A stretch of 64,000 bases of DNA from Delphinapterus leucas (lineage: Eukaryota > Chordata > Mammalia > Artiodactyla > Monodontidae). Below are positions 35,361 through 47,079 of this stretch, one piece after another. The notes under the pieces were generated by a model. The model searched no databases, was not told where the DNA came from, and saw nothing but the letters and a program-made list of their open reading frames with translations. The stretch is from positions 10,311,280 through 10,375,279 of the forward strand of contig NW_022098030.1 of the NCBI RefSeq assembly GCF_002288925.2. The letters are read 5' to 3'. The position numbers were made by a program, and so were the translations under genes. How positions within the stretch are numbered: the stretch's first letter is position 1; each line of letters begins with the position of its first letter.

Positions 35361-35570
35361 AAAATTAATAATAAAAATAAAACAGTTTAATTAATTAAAA
35401 TAAAATTTATTAAATTTTTACTTTAAAAATTAATAATAAAAATAAAACAGTTTAATTAATTAAAATAAAATTTATTAAATTTTTACTTTAAAAATTAATA
35501 ATAAAAATAAAACAGTTTAATTAATTAAAATAAAANNNNNNNNNNTTTATTAAATTTTTACTTTAACAAG
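35361..35570. repeat. 65-bp tandem repeat, 3 copies, broken by N gap
   Basis: A unit starting 'aaaattaataataaaaataa' repeats with period 65 at 35361, 35426 and 35491. The copies appear identical. The third is interrupted by ten N at 35536-35545. The sequence after the N continues the unit in phase, as if nothing were missing. The array is nearly pure A/T. Confidence 0.95.
35536..35545. other. Assembly gap (10 N)
   Basis: Ten undetermined bases inside the 65-bp array. The round number suggests a placeholder of unknown true size. Confidence 0.98.
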
Positions 35571-35593
35571 TATGCAAATATTTTCCAGATAAT

Positions 35594-35660
35594 TATTACT
35601 TGAAAAACATATATTACTTGAAAAACATATATTACCAAATCTAGATATTACCAAATCTAG
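35594..35660. repeat. Two short perfect tandem duplications beside the gap
   Basis: attacttgaaaaacatat (18 bp) occurs at 35594-35611 and 35612-35629. atattaccaaatctag (16 bp) occurs at 35629-35644 and 35645-35660. Each pair is exact and head-to-tail. Confidence 0.95.
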
Positions 35661-35969
35661 AAAGACAAATAAGCAATAAAGTGAGATTTTCCTTTTGAAA
35701 TAATTAGAAAGATTGAAAAGAATATTTGTCTCAGTATTTGATTTAATTCTTTTAACATTGTGTTCACATAAATGAAATCATCTTTTACCATCAGGGTATG
35801 ATCCACAATTGGGATGTATCAAGAAAATGTACTGAATATTTTATTGGTATGAAAAGCATTAGTGTTTCTAAGGGGATCTGACTGCGTCTTGAGCTTTTGT
35901 GTTACTTCTACAAAGAACAAGAAAATTGGCTTACTTATTGACAGTAAAATAGGTCATGAATTTTTGCTA

Positions 35970-36170
35970 CAGCCATTCTCTCTGCCTCAAGTATCTTCAC
36001 TCCCATTTCTGCCTGTTAAACACATCTTCATCTTTTAAATCCCAAATTTAGTGCCACCTCTTCTAAGAATTCTTTCATGATCACAGTCAACAAAACTTTA
36101 CTTCTGGGTTTATGACTAATGACCTAGAATCTCACCTGGTTTAGCATATGTCCGAGTCTTCACTTTTTAA
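35970..36170 (+). mobile_element. Probable L2 LINE fragment
   Basis: 'attctctctgcctcaagtat', 'gtgccacctcttctaagaat' and 'tctttcatgatcacagtcaa' resemble the L2 3' region. Diverged. Confidence 0.5.
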
Positions 36171-36886
36171 TTATTACCAATAGTGCATTAAAATAAACTG
36201 ACATGCAATTGGTTGACTCCGCTCTGCCCATTTTGTACCGTCATATTTTCTAGTAGTATCTGAAATACATGTGCAGTGCACAGAGTTTTCACTTGAAAGT
36301 GCACACAAAATGGGAAAACAACCATTATCAATCTATCTCTTTTCCACTGCTTTTTCCAGGCACAAGTTAACAAACACCTCTCTTCATGGGCAGCATGAAG
36401 AGCAAGACCTTCTGGGCCCCTGCTGGGCACTGATGTGACCATCAGCTGTGTCATGGCCCATTCACAGCCTGTAAGATATGTGAAGCTGTGTGAGAACAGT
36501 TAGCATTAACAGTGGGAAATTATAGGTTAGCTGTACAAAATGTGAGCAAGAAAAAGAGCCTGAGCCCCATGGTTTAGAGAGCATAGAGATTCTGAATGTT
36601 CTTGCTTCTACAGTTTTGCCATTTATTATTTGATATAAATACATAGTATTAAAATATGCATTTATTTTATCTTTGTTAACATTTTGAAATTTTGTTTGCT
36701 TACATTTAACATCTGCCATGGGCCTCATGGTGATATCAATGGCCCATGAAAGTAAAAAGTCATAAAATCCGCTTAAGAGGCATCAGCATCTACTTCAAAT
36801 GTAAGTCTTCATTTTAAGAAGATGGTGCCCCACAAGATGCATAATTAACTCACGTAGCTGTAGAAAATGTGTTATGGATTTCTCTT
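36171..36886. other. Unrecognised region, no gene
   Basis: Two 88-codon reverse frames (36188-36454, 36462-36728) have no recognisable domain. The 36330-36470 stretch is GC-richer than its surroundings. Confidence 0.4.
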
Positions 36887-36893
36887 GAAACAT

Positions 36894-36900
<7 letters not shown>

Positions 36901-36931
<31 letters not shown>

Positions 36932-37122
36932 TAGTACGCGGGCCCCTCACTGCTGTGGCCTCTCCCATTGTGGAGCACAGGCTCCGGACGCGCAGGCTCA
37001 GCGGCCATGGCTCACGGGCCCAGCCGCTCCGCGGCATGTGGGTTCTTCCCAGACCGGGGCACGAACCCACGTCCCCTGCATCGGCAGGCAGACTCTCAAC
37101 CACTGTGCCACCAGGGAAGCCC
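36901..37122 (-). mobile_element. CHR-type SINE, short cetacean form
   Basis: T-run of about 30, 'gtagtacgcgggcccctcac' to 'gtgccaccagggaagccc'. The 14-bp target-site duplication gaaacatgactttt is perfect (36887-36900, 37123-37136). Open frames on both strands inside it are by-products. Confidence 0.96.
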
Positions 37123-37136
37123 GAAACATGACTTTT

Positions 37137-38689
37137 ATTTAGAGCAAATAACTATTCTTCTAAATTAATTTCACATTTTTCCCCTAATTTTTTTTACATG
37201 TACAAAAGGTAAAACAGTCAGTCACTTTTAATGTGTTGCTCCGTTAGCAGAGCGCTGGGAACAAGTAAAGGATAATTGTTTCATATCAACGATGACATTT
37301 TCGTCAGTGTTATCTGATGCTTCAGACAGAAAATCAGTTGTTGAATTAATCTACTGCTTTCATTTCATGAATTCAAAGTAAAGCACTGGGAAGTTCATTT
37401 TGTACAAAGTGAAATACCTGACATTGTTATGAATACTACTGTAAATTCAGTTTAAAAATTCAACATTGAACATAAAATTTGTGGTTTTGTAGTGAAAATT
37501 CAAACACAAATTTTGATGGAGCACAATGTCATGGAAAACCTGTTTTCTTATCAAATTCAGAACCCTCAGAGGAGTAATGTGGTTTGATTTTGATTGTGGT
37601 GCACACACAAATTTATAATTGTGTAGAAACAAGCTGTGATATTCTACCAATCAAAATAAAATTGTCCATGTTCACAAGTATTTTTTTATTATACACTGTT
37701 ACCTAAATAAACTATTTTACAGTGAAGCTGATATTAAATACCGATACTACAGCATAGCATTATGTGCTTTCTTTCTTCGCTGCCCATCAGCAACTGGATT
37801 TTTAAAATGTTGAGCCTTTGATGAAACTACCTTGTAAATTAAGTGCCTTAGAATAATATTGAGTTTATTTTATGAATTTGTGTTCTAAATTGGTTGCATT
37901 TGGCCAAAATCATTTGGAAGCCTAAAACAAATAAAGAATGCAATAACAATCTACAGCTTTTAGAACTCTTAGTAAGTTACAATTACTGAAAATGATACTT
38001 GCAAACAGGAATTAATTTGTTTCCTACAAAAACAAGGGAGGAAGTAAACAAATTAGATGATGGAAACATAAATAGTATATGAGATATAGCTTTGAAATAG
38101 GGTAATTATTATTATATATTGATTTGTCTTAAGACTCTTTAAAGGAATTTGTATACTTAATTGAATAAACTTACTTTTCTATGCCAAAACTAAATTAACT
38201 CGAGAAGCCTAATGATTTTGCAGCATCTAAATTTTGTGACATTTGGAAAAGTAAATATAGAGTTAATTTATTGTTTAGTTTGCTGCAAACTGTAAGAAAA
38301 AGTTTCTCTGAGTTAAGGCAAAAAAGACAATTACATTTGAAAATATGTGGGTTGAAATAATTATCTATTTCAGTATTAAAAAATAGCAGTGAGAGTATCC
38401 TCCATTTACCAGAATCTTCTCTGAGTTTCCTTTACCTCAGTACCTATCGGGAGATTATTTCCTCAAAGAAGATTACGGTCTCTAGAAGAGGTTTAATTAA
38501 ACACGTCAACCATTTCAAGTGTACCAACCATAAATGCAATTTTGAAGATAATTTGAAGACCACTTTATGAAAAAGAGACTATTTATTCTTCAGAAAGATA
38601 GAAGACATTACATTAGAATAAGATACGTTTATAGATTTCAGTAAAGTTTATGCATGCTTACCAAGAATAATTTTGCTTACAGAGTATAT
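37137..38689. other. Unrecognised region, no gene
   Basis: About 1.5 kb without gene or named repeat. 37225-37420 has more balanced composition ('ctccgttagcagagcgctgg') and could be constrained, with no further clue. Confidence 0.4.
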
Positions 38690-39160
38690 CAGTGATTTAA
38701 AAAAACTATTAATTGAAGCATATGTGTACAAGTTCACAAATAATATGTGTACATCTCCAAAGAGTTTCACTAATTGAACCCAATGATGTAATCAAGAAAC
38801 AGAACACTACCAAGAACGCATAAACCCCTCTCATGCCTCTCTCTACTTGCTATTAAGCTATAGATCTGTTTTGCCAGTTTCAAATTTTATATAAATGGAC
38901 TCATATACTATGTAGTCTTCTTTATTTGGCTTCTTATCTCAAAATATTGATAATAATGTTTCCATATTCCCTAATATTTATAGTTCTGGTTAACACATTC
39001 TCATTACTTTGTAGATTTCCATTATGTGAACATACCAAATTTACTTACACATTCTAATTTTGATAGACATTTTGGTAATTTCCAATTTGGGCTATTGGAA
39101 AAAAGTGCTTTATGAATACTTTAGTGTATGTTTTAGTGTATTTTAGTCATAAGGTCATAT
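38690..39160 (-). mobile_element. Old L1 LINE fragment
   Basis: Reverse L1 3' region: 'tctgttttgccagtttcaaa', 'tataaatggactcatatact', 'attctaattttgatagacat' and 'ttccaatttgggctattgga'. Confidence 0.7.
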
Positions 39161-39753
39161 GATTATAGTTATGATTATAACTATTTTATATATCCACCTC
39201 AAATAATAAAACAATTTTTAAAGTCAATATATAAATATTTTAAATTATGTGATTTAATTTTATGTCCACTTAACCTCTCCAAACTGTCCCAGTTTGAACA
39301 ATAAAATAAATGATCACATTAATAATAACATGTTCTACTTTATTTTATCAGGCTGCAAATAAGAAACTATTTTGTTGTGTGTGCTTTTTGTTCCCCAAAT
39401 AAAAGGACACAATTATTTACTATGAATAAAACATTTATGCAATTTTCAATTTGCTTTGACTGTAATTCAAGTTGAATACAGTTCAAGATGGAGCATTAAC
39501 AGAAAGTAAAATGTTCCTTGCCATTACTAAAAATTTTTTTCAAATAGTGACAATATCCAATTTCAAGTGAGTAATTAGAAGCACAAAAAATAATTTAAAA
39601 ACTAAAATGATTCACTTTTAAGATCCATTTTATTTAATGGACAAATGGCAATACTGAAAAAGAAATAACATAATTCAATATTTTGAACACTAAAATTTTC
39701 CATACTTGAAACTACATCTTAAAATACTATTGTGACAAGTATAATTTAACATT
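39161..39753. other. AT-rich spacer
   Basis: Nothing recognised in about 590 bp. Confidence 0.4.
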
Positions 39754-39765
39754 GTGTTATTAAAG

Positions 39766-40542
39766 GGAACCCTCTTGCACTGTTGGTGGGAACATCAATT
39801 GATACAGCCACTATGGAGAACACTATGGAGGTTCGTCAAAAAACTAAAAATAGAACTACCGTATGACACAGCAATCCCACTACTGGGCATATACTCTGAG
39901 AAAAACATAATTCAAAATGAGTCATGTACCAGTGTTCATTGCAGCACTATTTCCAATAGCCAGGACATGGGAGCCACCTAAATGTCCCTTAACAGATGAA
40001 TGGATAAAGAAGATGTGGCACATATATGTAATGGAATATTCCTCAGGCATAAAAAGAAACGAAATTCGTGTATTTGTAGTGAGGTGGATGGACCTAGGGT
40101 CTGTCATACAGAGTGAAGTAAGTCACAAACAGGAAAACAAGTACCGTATGCTAACACATATATATGGAATCAAAAAAAAAACTAAATGGTTCAGAAGAAC
40201 CTAGGGGCAGGACAGGAATAAAGACGCAAACGCAGAGAATGGACTTGAGGACATGGGGAGGGGGAAGGGTAAGCTGGGACAAAGTGAGAGAGTGGCATTC
40301 ACATATATACACTACCAAATGTAAAACAGATAGCTAGAGGGAAGCAGCTGCATTGCACAGGGAGATCAGCTCGGTGCTTTGTGTCCACCTAGAGGGATGG
40401 TATAGGGAGGGTGGGAGGGAGATGCAAGAGGGAGGGGATATGGGGATATATGTATACATATAGCTGATTCACTTTGTTATACAACAGAAACCAACACAAC
40501 ACTGTAAAGCAATTATACTCCAATAAAGATGTTAAAAAAAAA
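39766..40542 (+). mobile_element. 5'-truncated L1 3' end
   Basis: Starts 'gggaaccctcttgcactgtt' in ORF2 and runs to 'caataaagatgttaaaaaaa'. The C-terminal ORF2 frame is split by one frameshift: 39754-39981 in one frame and 39917-40204 in another. The 3' UTR includes 'gctagagggaagcagctgca'. No clear target duplication. Confidence 0.92.
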
Positions 40543-41154
40543 AACTTTACATAACAGTACTGTAGAATGAAAGACTTCTATTTGAGGCTTTTTCCTAACT
40601 ATTCTTACAAACATTTGTAATTATTTTTTTATATTTAAAAACTTTCTTTTCTTTAGTAAATAAATAAAAATCTTTTGAGATAATCATTATATAGCTAAGT
40701 ATATTGGAAATATCCAAGTTCTAAGCTTCTCACTTCTTATGAAGTGAAATGCTTTGCGGTTGTGTATTTTAAATGCATGTTTTAAATTTTGAATGTCAAG
40801 GCATTCCAAAAATGGCAAATACAGCATTGTCCAGTTATATTATAGTTTTCAGTGTTAACTGGCTTTAAAGGAAATGGTGAACTGTTCAAAGAAGAGTGAA
40901 CTACTGCATTGAGAAACATTACGTTCCCGTACAACAACCTGCTAGGGTTGCTACAAGTTCATGATTTTTCCACAGAGGCACATGTCTTTTGATATTATGA
41001 CTACTGGCTTGATGCTTTTCACTAAAATATTGGTAAAACTTTAACTAACTGAAATAATATCCTTTAGTAAGGAATGTGGCCTTTAATCCTGATTTATACT
41101 GCTTTTATGTATGTAACTATTTTGTTTAAATTTCTACAAGCCATAAAGCACTAA
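40543..41154. other. Unrecognised AT-rich region
   Basis: No gene or repeat identified. Confidence 0.4.
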
Positions 41155-41350
41155 AGAATTCATTCATTTATTTAACAAATATTAATGGAGAACTTACTAT
41201 TTGTCAACCACTGCCTAGGCTTTGGGACTATAGTAATGAAGTAGATAATTCTAGTGAGAGGAAGCAGATGGGAGGATACATATATCATGAGGAAATTAAA
41301 ATGGTGATGTGAGAGAAGATAGACTATGTAGTTACTGTATGGTGAGAGAA
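41155..41350 (-). mobile_element. L2 LINE fragment
   Basis: 'attcatttatttaacaaata', 'gaacttactatttgtcaacc' and 'gcctaggctttgggactata' are reverse L2 3' text. Confidence 0.72.
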
Positions 41351-42331
41351 AGTCTTACAAAAGAAATAATGTTTAAGACAAGACTTTCCAAAATACAGCA
41401 GGTGAACCAAAAGATCCTTTCAATTTCTCAAGTTATTTCAATGAGAAAAGATGTTACAAGATAATTCTATTCAGATACTAAATAAAGCATCAGAAGAAAC
41501 AATATTTAGCTTTAGTTATGAAAGTTAGAATACAATAAGCAAATTACCTACCAACGTGCATTTCTGCCAGCCCTTTCAAAGTTTCATGAAGTAGTGCTCT
41601 CTTTTTTTCAGTAGGTATTTGATTAAATAATTTTGGAAATTACAGCACACTTTATTTTACTATTATTGAATCTCAATGCATATTAGACTATTAAAGTGTC
41701 TAAGAAGTCCTGCAGTAGAGAAACCTATTTCATTTTATTTAACCCCAAATTTTCCTAGTATAATATTGATATTTGATTTTTTTTCCATAAAGCACCTACT
41801 AAAATCCATAGAAAGCTTTTAGTGCATGAAATGCATTTTGAGCCGTGTTGGAAATATGTCTATATCACTAAACACTAAAAAGAGATTTGAAAATTTTAGT
41901 CACAGCAGAATAGCTAAAGGTACACTTCAAGCTATATCTAGAAGGAAAAAAAAAAGGATTGCTTAATCTCGAATGAATTCTTAAGGATTTAAATCATTGA
42001 TATTTACTGATAGGTGACAGGAACAAATATCATTTAGTTCTATATTTAGCTTTTATGTCTTGAATACTTCTATGAACACCTGCAAGGAAAGGTGGCCCGA
42101 GAAACAATTCTTTAAACATATATATTCAATAAATATATACATATTTGATATGTATGTACTTAGCTTTCCATTCAAATAAATTAGTAGTTGAAAATGGAAT
42201 ATTTTATGACAGAATATCATGGAGTTATTAATTTATTTAAACATATTTTGTTTTAAAATAGGTTTAAAGAATTTCCTTGTTTAGCATCCATTTATGAAGA
42301 GATTTCCACAGCCATAACACCCTTGTTATGT
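41351..42331. other. Unrecognised AT-rich region
   Basis: No gene or repeat identified in about 980 bp. Confidence 0.4.
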
Positions 42332-42884
42332 TAAATACTTTTTTTTAAACATCTTTATTGGAGTATTATTGCTTTACAATTGTATGTTAGTTTCTGCTTA
42401 ATAACAAAGTGAATCAGTTATACATATACATATGTTCCCATATCTCTTCCCTCTTGCATCTTCCTCCCTCCCACCCCTCTAAGTGGTCACAAACCACCGA
42501 GATGATCTCCCTGTGCTATGCGGCTGCTTCCCACTAGCTATCTATTTTACATTTGGTAGTGTATATATGCCCATGACACTCTCTCACTTTGTCACAGCTT
42601 ACCCTTCCCCCTCTCCATATCCTCAAGTCCATTCTCTAGTAGGTCTGTGTCTTTATTCCTGTCTTGCCCCTAGGTTCTTCATGACCTTTTTTTTTTTGTT
42701 GTTAGATTCCATATATATGTGTTAGCATACGGTATTTGTTTTTCTCTTTCTGACGTACTTCACTCTGTATGACAGACTCTAGGTCCAACCACCTCACTAC
42801 AAAAAACTCAATTTTGTTTAATTTTATGGCTGAGTAATATTCCATTGTATATATGTGCCACATCTTCTTTATCCATTCATCTGT

Positions 42885-43679
42885 TCATGGACACTTAGGT
42901 TGCTTCCATGTCCTGGCTATTGTAAATAGAGCTGCAATGAACATTTTGGTACATGACTCTTCTTGAATTATGGTTTTCTCAGGGTATATGCCCAGTAGTG
43001 GGATTGCTAGGTCGTATGGTAGTTCTATTTTTAGTTTTTTAAGGAACCTCCATACTGTTCTCTGTAGTGGCGGTATCAATTTACATTCCTACCAACACTG
43101 CAAGAGTGTTCCCTTTTCTCCACACCGTCTGCAGCATTTATTGTTTCTAGATTTCTTGAGGATGGCCATTCTGACTGGTGTGAGATGATATCTCATTGTA
43201 GTTTTGATTTGCATTTCTCTAATGATTAATGATGTTGAGCATTCTTTCATGTGTTTGTTGACAATCTGTATATCTTCTTTGGAGAAATGTCTATTTAGGT
43301 CTTCTGCCCATTTTTGGATTGGGTTGTTTGTTTTTTTGATATTGAGCTGCATGAGCTGCTTGTAAATTTTAGAGATTAATCCTTTGTCAGTTGTTTCATT
43401 TGCAAATATTTTCTCCCATTCTGAGGGTTGTCTTTTTGTCTTGTTTATGGCTTCCTTTGCTGTGCAAAAGCTTTTAAGTTTCATTAGGTCCCATTTGTTT
43501 ATTTTTATTTCCATTTCTCTAGGAGGTGGGTCAAAAAGGATCTTGCTGTGATTTATGTCATAGAGTGTTCTGCCTATGTTTTCCTCTAAGAGTTTGATAG
43601 TGTCTGGCCTTACATTTAGGTCTTTAATCCATTTGGAGTTTATTTTTTTGTATGGTGTTAGGGAGTTTTCTAATTTCAT
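42885..43679 (-). pseudogene. L1 ORF2 C-terminal fragment, frameshifted
   Basis: 196 codons at 43089-43679 carry ORF2 C-terminal text ([20 protein letters not shown], then [20 protein letters not shown] and [16 protein letters not shown]). The frame is lost near 43085 and resumes in another frame at 42885-43079 ([20 protein letters not shown]). One shift near the C-terminus plus the inversion upstream make it non-functional. Confidence 0.9.
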
Positions 43680-44484
43680 ACTTTTACATGTACCTGTCCA
43701 GTTTCCCCAGCACCACTTATTGAAGAGGCTGTCTTTTCTCCACTGTATATTATTGCCTCCTTTATCAAAGATAAGGTGACCATATGTGTGTGGGTTTATC
43801 TCTGGGCTTTCTATCCTGTTCCATTGATCTATATTTCAGTTTTTGTGCCAGTACCATATTGTCTTGGTTACTGTAGCTTTGTAGTATAGTCTGAAGTCAG
43901 GGAGCCTGATTCCTCCAGCTCCATTTTTCGTTCTCAAGATTGCTTTGGCTATTCGGGGTCTTTTGTGCTTCCATACAAATTGTGAAATTTTTGTTCTAGT
44001 TCTGTGAAAAATGCCAGTGGTAGTTTGATAGGGATTGCATTGAATCTGTAGATTGCTTTAGTAGTAGAGTCATTTTCACAATGTTGATTCTTCCAATCCA
44101 AGAACATGGTATATCTCTCCATCTATTTGTATCATCTTTAATTCCTTTCATCAGTGTCTTATACTTTTCTGCATACAGGTCTTTTGTCTCCTTAGGTAGG
44201 TTTATTCCTAGATATTTTATTCTTTTTGTTGCAGTGGTAAATGGCAGTGTTTTCTTAATTTCACTTTCAGATTTCTCATCATTAGTGTATAGGAATGCCA
44301 GGGATATCTGTGCATTAATTTTGCATCCTGCTACTTTACCAAATTCATTGATTAGCTCTAGTAGTTTTCTGGTAGCATCTTTAGGGTTCTCTATGTATAG
44401 TATTATTTCATCTGCAAACAGTGACAGCTTTACTTATTCTTTTCCAATTTGGATGCCTTTTATTTCTTTTTCTTCTCTGATTGC

Positions 44485-45011
44485 AGAGGGTGGAACACTC
44501 CCAAACTCGTTCTATGAGGCCACCATCACCCTGATACCAAAACCAGGCAAAGATATCACAAAGAAAGAAAACTACAGGCCAATATCACTTATGAACATAG
44601 ATGCAAAAATCCTCAACAAAATACTAGCAAACAGAATCCAACAGCACATTAAAAGGATCATACACCATGATCAAGTGGGGCTTATTCCAGGAACGCAAGA
44701 TTTCTTCATTATACGCAAATCAATCAACGTGATACACCATATTAACAAATTGAAGGAGAAAAACCATATTATCATCTCAATAGATGTAGAGAAGGCTTTC
44801 GACAAAATTCAACACCAATTTATGATAAAAACGCTGCAGAAAGTAGGCATAGAGGGAACTTTCCTGAACATAATAAGGCCATATCTGACAAACTCACAGC
44901 CAATATCATCCTCAATGGTAAAAAACTGAAATCATTTCCACTAAGATCAGGAACAAGACAAGGTTGCCCACTCTCACCACTATTATTCAACATAGTTTTG
45001 GAAGTTTTAGC
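44485..45011 (+). pseudogene. L1 ORF2 reverse-transcriptase fragment, inverted
   Basis: The first part of the L1 reverse-transcriptase domain. [20 protein letters not shown] opens it, followed by the [20 protein letters not shown] block, then [12 protein letters not shown] with the first catalytic Asp. The frame shifts near 44890 and continues as the [15 protein letters not shown] block. It is separated and inverted relative to the rest of ORF2, so no complete domain exists. Confidence 0.9.
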
Positions 45012-45025
45012 TAAATACTTTTTAA

Positions 45026-45239
45026 TTCCAAAAGCCCACCAGGATTAGGCATAGTAACAGCTTGCATGAAAAGAAGGAGGAGTTGGTCAGGCTCATATCC
45101 CATTTCAAAGCACTTTATTTGGTATTGTTTGGAATATGGAAGGCATCTGGCATTTTATTCCAATTAGTTTGCTTCACTCAAGTAATTAGCTGAATGTATA
45201 TTTCTGAAAAAAACTATATAGCCTGTAGAACATTGGCTT
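45026..45239. other. Spacer
   Basis: Nothing recognised. Confidence 0.4.
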
Positions 45240-45430
45240 TGTTAGGGATGCACCAAATGATGCAGGCCATGTTGAGGATTTTGAATTAGATCCTAGAATC
45301 AAAAGAAAGACATTGAGGACCTTTCAAGTGACATGATCCTATTTGCATTTAAACATGATTTTGGGGGAATAGATTGGATTGAGGGAAAAATAGTGAGCTG
45401 AAGGTCAGTATAAAGGTTCAGCTTACTATT
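45240..45430 (-). mobile_element. L2 LINE fragment
   Basis: 'tgaggattttgaattagatc', 'gacctttcaagtgacatgat' and 'cctatttgcatttaaacatg' fit reverse L2 upstream of its 3' end. Confidence 0.6.
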
Positions 45431-47055
45431 TTCCCCTCATTTTGATTATAGATCTCCTTCCTTGCCTGCTCTCCCATTTTAAGCAGAGAATCCTGAATCA
45501 CTCTCCAGTTCTTATGAAAGTAACACTCATCAAGACCAAACATCAAAAGAGAAATAATCAAGAAGCAGACTCTCAGTGTAGGGGAACAGGAATCACTTAC
45601 AGGCAGGGGCATAACCAAAGGGAGCATGGAATATGAATGCAATGGTGTAGTCAGTGAATGTTTGAAAGCCCAGAGTCTTAAAAATCACTGCTCAAATCAA
45701 CTTTACTTAATTTCTATTTCTTGGCAAGATTGTTGGCTATGTAATAAACAAGTATGATAAATGTTAGGAATTAATACTATCCTAATATCATATTTTAAAC
45801 TTTTAACTGAAAGAGAAAACAGTCTGAAGAGGTAAGGAGACAAATAGGACAAATAGTAAGAAAAATTGTTCTAAAATGATAATATTTAATCTTGAATGAT
45901 ATTTTGGATGCATGAATTTTTGTGTTGGCTCACAAAGCTGAAGATAAATCATATTTGAGTTGATTAATTATTTTTGCTAAACTCAGATTATATTTGATAT
46001 TCAAATGAAATTTATCATCACTTTTGAAGTAACTTGCAAATTAAAAATGTATTGCTTACTTTTGACTCATCTCATGTACATTATGACCAAATAAAATGTT
46101 TTAAAAGAAAAGAATAATTATCCTTTAAATTATGTTTATAGTTTTAATTATTTTGTTAAAATTGTTTTATTATGCAAAACCTTTTGCTTTGATTGTATCA
46201 AAGAAAAAGATTTATTAAGCCATACATTTTATGTGAGATAGAACATATAGATTTTATATAAATCTAAGAAATTCAACGTATTTCACATGATAATTGACAC
46301 TCATGGTTCTAAAAGTTTTTCTTACACAATACAGAAAAGTAAGTACAAATGTAATCAGGTTAATAAATTATTTTTATTTATTTTTTTGTACATAGATGCT
46401 CTCTAATTTTAACATCAAGTATTATGGGAAATATGTTCAATTCATTCATTTATATCACTTAATTAGGAGCCTATTAGTACTACAAAATTAAATATGCAAC
46501 AAAATAAACTTATGTAAGCATTTTCAAGAGATGTCAAAAATATGGGAGCAGGTGGGAGAATGGTAGGCATCCTGGAAACTATAGGTTACTGAAAAGACAA
46601 GCTTTACACTGCATTCCTATTTGAAAACCACATCCAGATTAACTATAGCCTCATATTTTGAAGGAAAAAGGAGGTAACAACTTAAGAATACTAGTATTAA
46701 CAGGATAAAGTTATTAATCATTATGAAGAAAGAAACACATTTTCCTTAAAAACCCTTCCATCTTCAAATGTGATTCATTATGTCAGAATATTAATTGTAA
46801 AAGATTCAGGATCTTGTCAGCAAAGTCCCACAAAGCATGAAGAAAACAGAAGGGCATCATTATGTATCAGTCTAAAAAAATTTAACGAGACCAAGTGTTT
46901 TTCAGACTTGCTTATGCTTAGTCATGGGCATGAAGCATGTGACAAGATGGCTGGGCACCTCTTCAGCTGAACGTATCACAAGTAAAAGTAATGACTTTCT
47001 CCTCTACATTTTCAGAGCATTTGATCATACCTATTCTTGTGTGAGTCTGAGTGTG
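45431..47055. other. Unrecognised AT-rich region
   Basis: About 1.6 kb with no gene. Open frames of 60-75 codons on both strands at 45418-45642 overlap each other and have no domain. Confidence 0.45.
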
Positions 47056-47079
47056 AGTGTGTGTGTGTGTGTGTGTGTA
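47056..47079. repeat. (TG)n microsatellite, about 12 units
   Basis: Near-pure TG run next to the start of an old L1. Confidence 0.95.

Larger units (their letters stand above)
42344..45011 (-). mobile_element. L1 insertion with inverted 5' part (twin priming)
   Basis: One insertion of about 2.7 kb. From 42344 to about 44484 it is reverse-strand L1: the 3' UTR, then ORF2 running back to [10 protein letters not shown]. From about 44485 to 45011 the next-upstream ORF2 segment is in the opposite, plus orientation and ends ...LEVLA. Matching flanks taaatactttttt (from 42332) and taaatacttttt (from 45012) bracket the whole, so both parts arrived together. The reverse-transcriptase metal site reads FADE, not FADD, in the reverse-strand part (near 44410). 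Confidence 0.92.

Noticed and set aside
35361..35660. CRISPR-like array
   Set aside because: The units are directly adjacent with no spacers, and the genome is mammalian.
43089..43679. A 196-codon frame as a host protein
   Set aside because: It is plainly the L1 ORF2 C-terminus, and is listed as a pseudogene fragment.
44081..44929. A 282-codon open frame, the longest in the window, could be a gene
   Set aside because: Its first half is antisense to L1 ORF2 and only its second half is in the true ORF2 frame. It exists because of the L1 inversion junction near 44484.
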